NCBI GenBank assembly: GCA_017559685.1
Contig: JAFYQY010000138.1
Coordinates: 1 to 6,381, forward strand
Source: Alistipes sp.
GTDB taxonomy: Bacteria; Bacteroidota; Bacteroidia; Bacteroidales; Rikenellaceae
DNA length: 6,381 bases
Direction of reading: 5' to 3'
The position numbers were made by a program, and so were the translations under genes. Under the pieces are notes generated by a model. That model had not been told where the DNA came from and made no database searches. It saw only the letters and a program-made list of their open reading frames with translations. This document shows, piece after piece, positions 1 to 6,056 of this stretch. Position 1 is the first letter of the stretch. Every line of letters begins with the position of its first letter.

Positions 1-39
1 ATATCTGTTTGAAAAGTGGAGTGTAAAAAATTGAGTTTT

Positions 40-73
40 TTTGTGACGTTTTGACTCTTTTTTATTATATTTG
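40..73 (+). promoter_or_regulatory. Candidate Bacteroidetes-type promoter for the SPFH operon
   Basis: TATATTTG at 66-73 is an exact match to the Bacteroidetes primary-sigma -7 consensus TAnnTTTG. A TTTG at 40-43, at the end of a T-run, lies 22 nt upstream and can serve as the -33 element, although this spacing is slightly longer than the usual 19-21. A second TTG at 51-53 is too close. The predicted start of transcription would be near 80, giving a leader of about 130 nt before the ATG at 213. The -7 box is seen directly; its use is inferred. Confidence 0.5.
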
Positions 74-79
74 CAAAGA

Positions 80-129
80 AGTATACTATAATCGGTCGTG
101 TTTCGTTCTCTTCGATAGAGATGTGAACG
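80..129 (+). promoter_or_regulatory. Leader palindrome and small hairpin (possible regulatory site)
   Basis: The 8-bp palindrome AGTATACT at 80-87 sits where the transcript from the upstream promoter should begin, a position where an operator could act. Just downstream, CGTTC (104-108) pairs with GAACG (125-129), and TCTT (109-112) can continue the stem with GAGA (118-121), leaving a three-base bulge. Both structures are short and could be chance. The rest of the leader up to 212 shows no riboswitch that I recognise. Confidence 0.22.
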
Positions 130-212
130 AAAAGCGGATAAGCGGTTTTGGTTGTATCTCGCACGATGAGTAGCGGGATGATGAGCAAGAAAAATCATTA
201 AAAACAGAAGAT

Positions 213-1298
213 ATGGCTATAATTAACACTATCCATTGGGAGCCTGTCGATCGAGATGAAATTGTCTACAAGCACCCTACGAGAGAGATTAAATTGGGCA
301 GCGTTTTGACTGTAAACGAGAGCCAGGAGGCACTCTTCTTCAAGAACGGTGTTCTTTGCGACACTTTTAAGGCGGGACGACACGTCTTGTCTTCATCGAA
401 CTTGCCGATGCTCGGTAAGCTCGTAAACATTGCCAGCGGTGGCGAGACCACCTTCGCAGCTGAGCTTTGGTTTGTAAGCAAGCTCGACAAGCGTGATATG
501 TATTGGGGTACAGGTGGTTTGCGCATTATCGACCCTTACTTCGAGATTCCTATCAAGATTGCGGCTCGTGGCCAGTACGGTATTCGTATCTTGGACAGCG
601 CAATGTTTGTGAAGAAGTTTATCGGTACATTCTCGAATTTCTCAACCGACTTGATCGACGATCAGTTGCGTATCGACGTTGTCGAGGCTGTAAAGGTGAA
701 CATCAGCAAGTATATGAAGGAGAACAACGTCAATATCAACGAGCTTGGCGTTAGCTACCGTGAGCTTGCAAAGACCATTATCAAGGCTCTCCACCTCACA
801 TTCGAGGAGTATGGCGTAGAGTTGCTCAACTTCAACATCGAGAGCATCGAGTTCGACGAGAAGGATAAGGGCTATCAGGCTGTAATGGATGGTATCGCAG
901 AGCAGGCTCGTTTGAGCAAGCTCGGTATCAGCTATGCACAGCAGAAGCAGTTCGACATTGCACAGACTGCAGCCGGCAACGAGGGTGCAGGAACATATAT
1001 GGGCGTAGGTATGGGCTTCGGTATGGGTAATGCCCTTGGTCAGACCGTAGGTGGTGCTGTAGGCAACACTATGCAGTCGATTCCACAACCTCCGCAGTCC
1101 TCGTTCTATGTTGCTAAGAATGGCCAGACCGTAGGTCCGTTCACCGTTGATGCTATCCAGGGTATGATTGCTCAGGGCGAAGTGACCCGTGATACCTACG
1201 TGTATAAGGTTGGCGGTTCGGCTTGGACTTCGGCCGCAAATGCAGGCGAGTTGGCACACCTCTTCCCAATGATGCCACCGCCACCACCAGTTAAATAG
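213..1298 (+). CDS. SPFH-domain (YdjI-like) protein with C-terminal GYF_2-like domain
   Basis: This encodes a 361-residue SPFH/band-7-type protein of the soluble 'virion core protein'/YdjI type. Residues about 20-225 form the SPFH region; they start after a short amphipathic N-terminus and there is no transmembrane helix, so membrane attachment probably depends on partners. A helical, glutamine-rich stretch follows (about 225-255), then a Gly/Met-rich flexible linker (about 255-290). Residues about 298-351 look like a GYF_2 domain: a FYVAKNGQTVGPF start with Gly308-Pro309-Phe310, and Trp338 near the end. The protein finishes with five prolines (355-359). SPFH proteins form oligomeric scaffolds on membranes; the B. 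subtilis relative YdjI works with membrane proteins and PspA in envelope stress. The ATG at 213 is chosen because it gives the family-like start MAIINTIHWEP and has an A-rich upstream region. It lies 27 nt before the membrane-protein gene and is probably the first gene of the operon. The exact role is unknown. Confidence 0.85.
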   Translation: MAIINTIHWEPVDRDEIVYKHPTREIKLGSVLTVNESQEALFFKNGVLCDTFKAGRHVLSSSNLPMLGKLVNIASGGETTFAAELWFVSKLDKRDMYWGTGGLRIIDPYFEIPIKIAARGQYGIRILDSAMFVKKFIGTFSNFSTDLIDDQLRIDVVEAVKVNISKYMKENNVNINELGVSYRELAKTIIKALHLTFEEYGVELLNFNIESIEFDEKDKGYQAVMDGIAEQARLSKLGISYAQQKQFDIAQTAAGNEGAGTYMGVGMGFGMGNALGQTVGGAVGNTMQSIPQPPQSSFYVAKNGQTVGPFTVDAIQGMIAQGEVTRDTYVYKVGGSAWTSAANAGELAHLFPMMPPPPPVK

Positions 1299-1325
1299 TA
1301 GTCTAATCGTAATAGGATAAAAGTT

Positions 1326-2060
1326 ATGAAAAAGGTATTATTCCCTATAATTGTATTGTTGACTCTCGGTTGTACTGTAGGTATCTACTACTTGATATTC
1401 AACCTTCTTGAGCTGCCTATCGACCACTTGTTCTACATCAATGTTGTGTCGACTTGTTTGGCAGAGCTCTTGTTGATGGTCAATATTCCGATTTTGTCGA
1501 ACGAGAAGATTCTCAATGTTACCAACGCAACAGTATCGATCTGCGTGAATGTCTACGCAGTTGCAATCTTTGTGTGGACACTCTTCTTTACGCTCATTAT
1601 CAACAATGTTGAGCCGGGCTGTTTTAAGGTCTACTACGTAGGTATTTTGTTGCTCTCGCTCGCATTTATCGCACTCTGTAGCGTGTCGGCTTTCAGCTCA
1701 CACGTCGCTGAGAAGGGTGCTAAGGAGCAGGAGACTAAGATGGAGTGCAAGCGCAATGTAGTGCACCTTGTCCAGGCTACCAACCTCGAGATTTTGGGTT
1801 CGTTGGAGAAGGATGATTCGGAGTGGAAGGATGACTTCGTGCGCCTGTTCAATATGACAATCGACAAGTTGAGCTCGATGCCTAACGAGAAGCTGTACAA
1901 TAACCCGAACATTGCCAATAAGGTTGAGGATAGCTTGACCGAGATTTCTACCTTGTGTGACAGCTTGGCTGCAGCGGAGGATGCTGAGGCTGTAAAGTCA
2001 GAGCTCACAAGCAAGGTAAACAGACTTAACAAATATTTAACTACCATAAAAACCCTCTAA
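1326..2060 (+). CDS. Four-helix membrane protein of unknown function with cytoplasmic helical tail
   Basis: I do not recognise a named family for this 244-residue protein. Four hydrophobic segments are visible at about residues 4-28, 35-57, 68-92 and 102-122, so both ends should lie on the same side of the inner membrane. The charged segment after helix 4 (EKGAKEQETKMECKR, 129-143) suggests that the C-terminus is cytoplasmic. Residues about 143-244 are soluble, acidic and predicted by eye to be helical, with heptad-like leucines near the end. The start ATG has AGGA 8 nt upstream (1314-1317). The stop codon is only 2 nt before the next ATG, which suggests translational coupling. Its position between an SPFH protein lacking a membrane anchor and a TM2 protein makes a role as membrane anchor or scaffold partner plausible, by analogy with YdjH/YdjG beside YdjI. 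That role is inferred from context only. Confidence 0.75.
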   Translation: MKKVLFPIIVLLTLGCTVGIYYLIFNLLELPIDHLFYINVVSTCLAELLLMVNIPILSNEKILNVTNATVSICVNVYAVAIFVWTLFFTLIINNVEPGCFKVYYVGILLLSLAFIALCSVSAFSSHVAEKGAKEQETKMECKRNVVHLVQATNLEILGSLEKDDSEWKDDFVRLFNMTIDKLSSMPNEKLYNNPNIANKVEDSLTEISTLCDSLAAAEDAEAVKSELTSKVNRLNKYLTTIKTL

Positions 2061-2062
2061 TA

Positions 2063-2452
2063 ATGCTCCAAGGATTTAAGTGCCCTAATTGTGGCGGAGA
2101 TAAATTTAAATTAGCATCTAATAACCAGGCATATAAGTGTGCCTATTGCGGACAGTTCATCAATTCGGAGAATGCACCACAGGTGCCACCTCCACCAAGA
2201 CCAACACCTCCACCTGCATCGCAGCCTGCACAGCAGACTAGGCCGGTTGATAAGAGAAGTCGTATAGTGGCTATAATTCTCGCCTTCTTCTTGGGCGGTT
2301 TGGGTATTCACAAGTTCTATCTGCGACAGGTCGGATGGGGTATTCTCTATTTGGTACTCTGCTGGTCGTATCTCTCGCTCGTGGCATCGATTGTAGATAT
2401 CATAATTCTTGCAGTGATGAGCGACGAGGAGTTTGATAGGAAGTATAACTAA
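2063..2452 (+). CDS. Zinc-ribbon TM2-domain membrane protein with polyproline linker
   Basis: This 129-residue protein has three parts. The N-terminal zinc ribbon has two CxxC knuckles (Cys7/Cys10 and Cys26/Cys29, 15 residues between the pairs). A proline-rich linker spans about 39-61 and includes VPPPPRPTPPP. A TM2 domain (about 65-119) has the family signature GGLGIHKFYL (78-87) and two hydrophobic helices (about 68-82 and 93-118), followed by the short polar tail SDEEFDRKYN. TM2 domains form a helical hairpin, so the zinc ribbon and linker should be cytoplasmic. The gene starts 2 nt after the preceding stop and is the last of the apparent three-gene operon. The biochemical function of bacterial TM2 proteins is not established. 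The proline-rich linker is a possible ligand for the GYF_2-like domain of the SPFH protein two genes upstream; this is inference. Confidence 0.85.
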   Translation: MLQGFKCPNCGGDKFKLASNNQAYKCAYCGQFINSENAPQVPPPPRPTPPPASQPAQQTRPVDKRSRIVAIILAFFLGGLGIHKFYLRQVGWGILYLVLCWSYLSLVASIVDIIILAVMSDEEFDRKYN

Positions 2453-2482
2453 TCCATTCAGCAATGAAATAGATTGTAACAT

Positions 2483-2524
2483 AGGGTGTTTTCGGGCTGT
2501 TGAGTCTTGAAAGCACCCTTGTTG
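2483..2524 (+). terminator. Probable intrinsic terminator after the SPFH/TM2 operon
   Basis: AGGGTGTTTTC (2483-2493) pairs with GAAAGCACCCT (2509-2519) over 11 positions with one T-G wobble, leaving a 15-nt loop. The following bases (TTGTTGCTTT) are only moderately T-rich, so termination may be partial. The hairpin lies 31 nt after the TM2 gene and ends before the lipoprotein ATG at 2557, as expected for an operon end. The loop is larger than in typical strong terminators. Confidence 0.55.
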
Positions 2525-2556
2525 CTTTAAATAATAGATTAAAAATTGCGCACAAT

Positions 2557-5169
2557 ATGAGTACGAAATTCTACAAGTTTAGATTTTGTTTGTTGGCTTT
2601 GGTGGTCTTTGCCGTAGGTTGTACACCTACCCCCGACGTGCCGATCGATAATAATGAGCCAGAGACTCCCGTAGAGGAGTATGTGCGCCTTAATCTGTTG
2701 AGCGGTTGTGGTCACAATGCAGCGACCAACGACACCGACGTTACCCGTGCCGTGTTCGACGACAGCAAGGGTAATGGCGATATGACGCTTAAGTGGGAGA
2801 GTAGTGCCGACAACCTTGCGTTTATACTATCCGATGGCGAAGCGCCGATTGTGAGCTACACTACATCGCAACCCGCAGACGATGCAGTGGGGGAGAGTTG
2901 TACTGCTCTCTCGGTCGCTCCGTATGAGAATGATGCCTATCACGCCGACTTTCAGACGCTGAATTACTACGCCTCGAGCAGTTTGGTTCAGGCTAAGTAT
3001 TGCTACGCTGTTGCGGGGGGTGCACGTATCAGCGAAGATGCAGAAAAGAAGCATCACTCTATTCATTTCGAGATGCCTGCCTCATTCTCGCAGTCGGCAA
3101 ACCAAGACCCGAGCTTCCTCAAGGAGTATATGTATATGTACGCAACAACTCCGTACAGGGGTGAGCGTACAATGCTCGAGTTCAATCATCTGCCCGCAAC
3201 TTTCCGCTTCGTGATTACCAATACAAAGGCGGAGTCGGTGTTGTTGCAGGAGGCTTCGGTAAGTGCTAATGGCGCAATGGTTGCTTCGAAAACGGCAGGT
3301 CTGACTCTCGATTGGATAGGCGGTGGCGCCGAGGTGCTCTTGGGTAAGGGTACTTACGATAAGGTTTCGGTGACTCTGGGCGACGGAGCTGCGTTGGCGC
3401 AGGGCGAGAGATATGTAGCCTATGCTATGGCTCTCCCTTCGTCCGAGAAGAATGCCTTCAGGGATAGAACGCTGAAATTTAGCGTCAAGATAAACGATAA
3501 TGACTTGGCGATCTTCGAGTTGGATGGAGCCAAGTTGGCCGAGATAAACGGCTCAAATAACTACAATTGGGTAAGCGGAAACTCCTACACGATAAAGATA
3601 AACCTCGAAGAGGACGATGTCGTAAGTGGCGAGATTCTTGCCGACAATCGCATCGAGGTCAGAACCTCCGTTTCGGGAACTTACACCTTGATGTACGAGA
3701 AGGCGGATGGACGTCTGTTGCTTAATTATGGCCCAATCTGCACACTTACGGTCGATGAGATTGCCTACTATGAGGAGTTTATCGATGTGAATGTCGCACC
3801 AGGTGAGGCTGTGAAGATTGGTGTCTATGATGGCGAAGGTGTGCGTTTGGGAACAATTCCTATCCCCGAGTCGAATTTAACAGCTTCGAATACTCCGCTC
3901 TATAGCTTCGGTATATTGTCGGATGTCCACTTGGGTCGCTCGGCCATCAATCCCGATGTCGATTTTGAGCGTGCGTTGGAGCACTTTGCTTCGAAGGGAG
4001 TGGAGATGGTCTGCATCTGTGGCGATATCTCGCAGAACGGAAAAGAGGAGGAGTTTACCCTCTATAAGGATATTGTCTCGCAGTCGTCAATACCTGTCTA
4101 TACCGTAACGGGTAACCACGACGCTACAAGCGGTGGTCTGAATACAGAGCTTTGGAACGAGTATATCGGCTTGCCGCTTGTCTACGAGCAGAGCGTGGAG
4201 CGCAATGGTAAAACCGATCACTTCCTCTTCCTCGGAATGTCGATTTGGAACTTCTCGTCGGCATATCTCGATAGTTCGCTTATGTGGTTGGAGGGAAAAC
4301 TCGAAGAGTATCGCAACGAGCGTTGCTTTGTGATTACGCATCTCTTTTTCCCTAAGCGTGCGGGCAACTTGAACGATATCTACCCGTCGGGCAACTGGCT
4401 GAAGGGTACGCAACTCACTCTGCTCGAGAAGTTGTGCGACCGATATGTCAACTCGGTGTGGTTTAGCGGTCACTCGCATTGGGAGTGGAAGCTCCAGAAG
4501 TATCAGGATAGAGCCAATATCTATCGAACATACGAGGCGGGTGTGCCAACTTCGGGTTGGTGTGTTCACATCCCGTCGTGCGGAGTGCCTATCACATCCG
4601 ACGGCACTACACGAGTGGATAATACGATGGGTTCGGAGGGGGCAATTATTCAGCTCTTTGACGACCATATTGACCTTCTCGGAATAGACTTTGCGAATGA
4701 TTGTAAGTATCTGCCGATTGCAACCTATCGTCTCGACACCTCGATTAAGGATGTTGCAGAAAAGGAGGTTGTTGCGAATGGCGACTACATCAAGGCTTCG
4801 AACTTCGTTCTCAACGAGTCGAAGAAGGGTGCAACCGTAACAGATGTTGCCGACAACTACGTCGAGGTTACCTTTACGGGCGCAGGTCAGGGCTTCTATG
4901 TGTTGAATGATAGCTTTACCTCAAAGTCGACAAGCGTAGAGATTGTAGTTGAGGATGTGCAGGCATTCTCGAATGGTGTGGCTGTTGATTTGCCTGCGAA
5001 TGTGGGCTTCTACGGAAGTAGCAGTTACTTCTTGGCAAGCACCGTCTCGGCTGATGTTATCAATAAGAGCGACTATCAGGGTGTGCAGTTCCAGACCTCG
5101 AAGTCGAAATACGACGGTGTACTACCATTAACTATCAGAATAAAATTCAAGATGCTCTTTCAGGAGTAA
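2557..5169 (+). CDS. Lipoprotein: fimbrillin-like N-terminal region fused to a calcineurin-type metallophosphoesterase
   Basis: This 870-residue protein is predicted to be surface or periplasmic. The signal peptide has a basic start, a hydrophobic core and a lipobox ending FAVGC (Cys22). After it comes a Pro/Asp/Glu-rich tether (to about 38), but no clear Bacteroidetes surface-export signal. Residues about 40-350 resemble Mfa-like/fimbrillin beta-sandwiches: TRAVF at 63-67, the FNHLPATFRFVIT segment at 209-221 and the SYTIKINL end near 350. A small beta domain (about 355-446) precedes the phosphoesterase core, which has every metal-binding motif: Asp456/His458 (SDVHLG), Asp490 (GDISQNG), Asn520/His521 (GNHD), His595, and His639/His641 (GHSH). 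Residues about 750-870 form a beta-rich C-terminal domain. The substrate is unknown: phosphomonoester or phosphodiester. I chose the ATG at 2557 over an in-frame TTG at 2500 because it directly precedes the signal peptide and the TTG lies inside the terminator loop. The gene appears monocistronic. Confidence 0.85.
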   Translation: MSTKFYKFRFCLLALVVFAVGCTPTPDVPIDNNEPETPVEEYVRLNLLSGCGHNAATNDTDVTRAVFDDSKGNGDMTLKWESSADNLAFILSDGEAPIVSYTTSQPADDAVGESCTALSVAPYENDAYHADFQTLNYYASSSLVQAKYCYAVAGGARISEDAEKKHHSIHFEMPASFSQSANQDPSFLKEYMYMYATTPYRGERTMLEFNHLPATFRFVITNTKAESVLLQEASVSANGAMVASKTAGLTLDWIGGGAEVLLGKGTYDKVSVTLGDGAALAQGERYVAYAMALPSSEKNAFRDRTLKFSVKINDNDLAIFELDGAKLAEINGSNNYNWVSGNSYTIKINLEEDDVVSGEILADNRIEVRTSVSGTYTLMYEKADGRLLLNYGPICTLTVDEIAYYEEFIDVNVAPGEAVKIGVYDGEGVRLGTIPIPESNLTASNTPLYSFGILSDVHLGRSAINPDVDFERALEHFASKGVEMVCICGDISQNGKEEEFTLYKDIVSQSSIPVYTVTGNHDATSGGLNTELWNEYIGLPLVYEQSVERNGKTDHFLFLGMSIWNFSSAYLDSSLMWLEGKLEEYRNERCFVITHLFFPKRAGNLNDIYPSGNWLKGTQLTLLEKLCDRYVNSVWFSGHSHWEWKLQKYQDRANIYRTYEAGVPTSGWCVHIPSCGVPITSDGTTRVDNTMGSEGAIIQLFDDHIDLLGIDFANDCKYLPIATYRLDTSIKDVAEKEVVANGDYIKASNFVLNESKKGATVTDVADNYVEVTFTGAGQGFYVLNDSFTSKSTSVEIVVEDVQAFSNGVAVDLPANVGFYGSSSYFLASTVSADVINKSDYQGVQFQTSKSKYDGVLPLTIRIKFKMLFQE

Positions 5170-5170
5170 G

Positions 5171-5204
5171 AATAAAGGCTATCGAAATCTCGATAGCCTT
5201 TATT
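5171..5204. terminator. Bidirectional terminator between convergent genes
   Basis: AATAAAGGCTATCG (5171-5184) and CGATAGCCTTTATT (5191-5204) form a perfect 14-bp stem around the loop AAATCT. It fills the 36-nt gap between the lipoprotein stop (5167-5169) and the pflA stop (5206-5208). The A/T-rich base of the stem puts a T-rich 3' arm on both strands, so it can end transcription from either side. Confidence 0.85.
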
Positions 5205-5205
5205 G

Positions 5206-5937
5206 TTAGTTTACGAATACTGTTTTAAAGTACTGCTCGAAGAGCTTGCGAGCCTCGTCGAGTTGCTCGGGCGTATTCTCTTTTACCCCCTTGAGCTTGT
5301 ACTCTTGCCCCATAGCTTCGTACTTGTGAACGCCGAGTGTGTGGTAAGGCAAAACCTCCACCCTCTCAACCATCTTGAACGCTCCGAAGTGCTCGCCCAA
5401 AGCACGGATATCGGCTTCACGATCGCTATATCCAGGTACCAATACGTAGCGCAACCAGAATGGCTTCTCGTGCTTCTCGAGCCACTCCGCAGTGCGCAAA
5501 GTCTGCTCGTTGCTACGCTCTGTGAGAAGGAGGTGCTGTGCAGCGTTGTGCTCCTTCACATCGAGCAACACCAAATCGACCAACGAGAACAACTCCTCGA
5601 CGTGCTCGTTCCATATCGAGCCATTGGTGTCGATGCAGACGTGGATGCCCTGCTCCTTCAACTTCTTTACGAGCGGAATCAACGCCTTGGCCTGAACGGT
5701 AGGCTCGCCACCGCTGAAGGTTACGCCACCACGCTTGCCGAAGAAGGGCTTTTCGCTAACTGCCATATCTACGATATGCTGAAGGTCGGTAGCCTTCGAC
5801 TCGCCCTTCAAGTCGATAGTGTCGGGGTTGGCGCAGTAGAGACAACGGAAGTTGCAGCCCTGCAAGAAGACTACCAGTCGCAAACCTGGGCCATCGAATG
5901 TGCCGAGCGACTCGTATGAGTGAACATTTATCTTCAT
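5206..5937 (-). CDS. pflA: Pyruvate formate-lyase activating enzyme (radical SAM)
   Basis: This complete 243-residue protein is close to the usual length of the family (246 in E. coli). It is a radical S-adenosylmethionine enzyme that abstracts a hydrogen from the conserved glycine of pyruvate formate-lyase, producing the active glycyl radical under anaerobic conditions. The opening SYESLGTFDGPG is family-typical. Cys28, Cys32 and Cys35 form the CxxxCxxC motif that binds the [4Fe-4S] cluster, with Tyr34 before the last Cys. Other family motifs follow in order: SGGEP (75-79), DTNG (103-106), DVK (126-128), a YVLVPGYSD segment (164-172) and LPYHTLG (196-202). It lies 119 nt downstream of pflB on the same strand, the normal activator arrangement. 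No separate Bacteroidetes-type promoter was found in the gap, so it is probably read from the pflB transcript. Confidence 0.95.
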   Translation of the reverse strand: MKINVHSYESLGTFDGPGLRLVVFLQGCNFRCLYCANPDTIDLKGESKATDLQHIVDMAVSEKPFFGKRGGVTFSGGEPTVQAKALIPLVKKLKEQGIHVCIDTNGSIWNEHVEELFSLVDLVLLDVKEHNAAQHLLLTERSNEQTLRTAEWLEKHEKPFWLRYVLVPGYSDREADIRALGEHFGAFKMVERVEVLPYHTLGVHKYEAMGQEYKLKGVKENTPEQLDEARKLFEQYFKTVFVN

Positions 5938-5961
5938 AAATCTTAGCTTTGTTTATTAAAA

Positions 5962-6008
5962 AGGTTGTTAAGGAGAATAAGAAAAACTCTAAAAACCCTT
6001 AACAACCT
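5962..6008 (-). terminator. 12-bp inverted repeat between pflB and pflA, probable leaky terminator or attenuator
   Basis: AGGTTGTTAAGG (5962-5973) and CCTTAACAACCT (5997-6008) are perfect inverse complements separated by a 23-nt loop. Read on the minus strand, the direction of pfl transcription, the stem is followed directly by TTTTAATAAAC, a T-rich tract. This fits an intrinsic terminator, but pflA lies just downstream, so termination would have to be partial. It could instead act as an RNA-processing or stability element that protects the end of the pflB message. Confidence 0.5.
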
Positions 6009-6015
6009 CTAATAT

Positions 6016-6042
6016 CCGCTAACGACCCTAACGCCGCTAACG
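6016..6042. repeat. Three-copy 9-bp tandem repeat with TAACG core
   Basis: On the plus strand the units are CCGCTAACG (6016-6024), ACCCTAACG (6025-6033) and CCGCTAACG (6034-6042). The first and third are identical and the middle one differs at two positions. The pattern fades upstream into CCTCTAATA (6006-6014) and CCCTTAACA (5996-6004), so the right arm of the neighbouring inverted repeat looks like a diverged member of the same series. On the transcribed strand the core reads CGTTAG. The function is unknown. Confidence 0.6.
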
Positions 6043-6056
6043 TCTCTTATTGTAAA

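Noticed and set aside
166..201. An 11-codon open frame (MSSGMMSKKNH) just before the SPFH gene, a possible leader peptide
   Set aside because: It has no runs of regulatory codons, no alternative hairpins and no ribosome-binding signal; an open frame this short is expected by chance.
642..1259. A 205-codon minus-strand open frame inside the SPFH gene
   Set aside because: It lies entirely within a well-supported gene, is unusually rich in Cys/Leu/His, and has no family signature or promoter.
1326..1400. Lipobox-like LTLGC at the N-terminus of the four-helix membrane protein
   Set aside because: The hydrophobic stretch continues well past Cys16 and three more helices follow, so this is a transmembrane segment and not a lipoprotein signal.
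2519..2548. A promoter for the lipoprotein gene (TTG at 2519, AAAAATTG at 2541)
   Set aside because: The -7 candidate matches only four of six conserved positions and would place the transcript start almost on the ATG at 2557; not convincing.
4087..4668. A 193-codon minus-strand open frame inside the phosphoesterase domain
   Set aside because: The plus-strand frame contains the GNHD and GHSH motifs here, so the minus frame is a shadow with arginine-rich low-information sequence.
5203..5919. A 238-codon open frame on the plus strand opposite pflA
   Set aside because: pflA on the minus strand has all radical-SAM motifs. The opposite frame is leucine/valine-rich without recognisable domains, which is a typical mirror of a coding strand.
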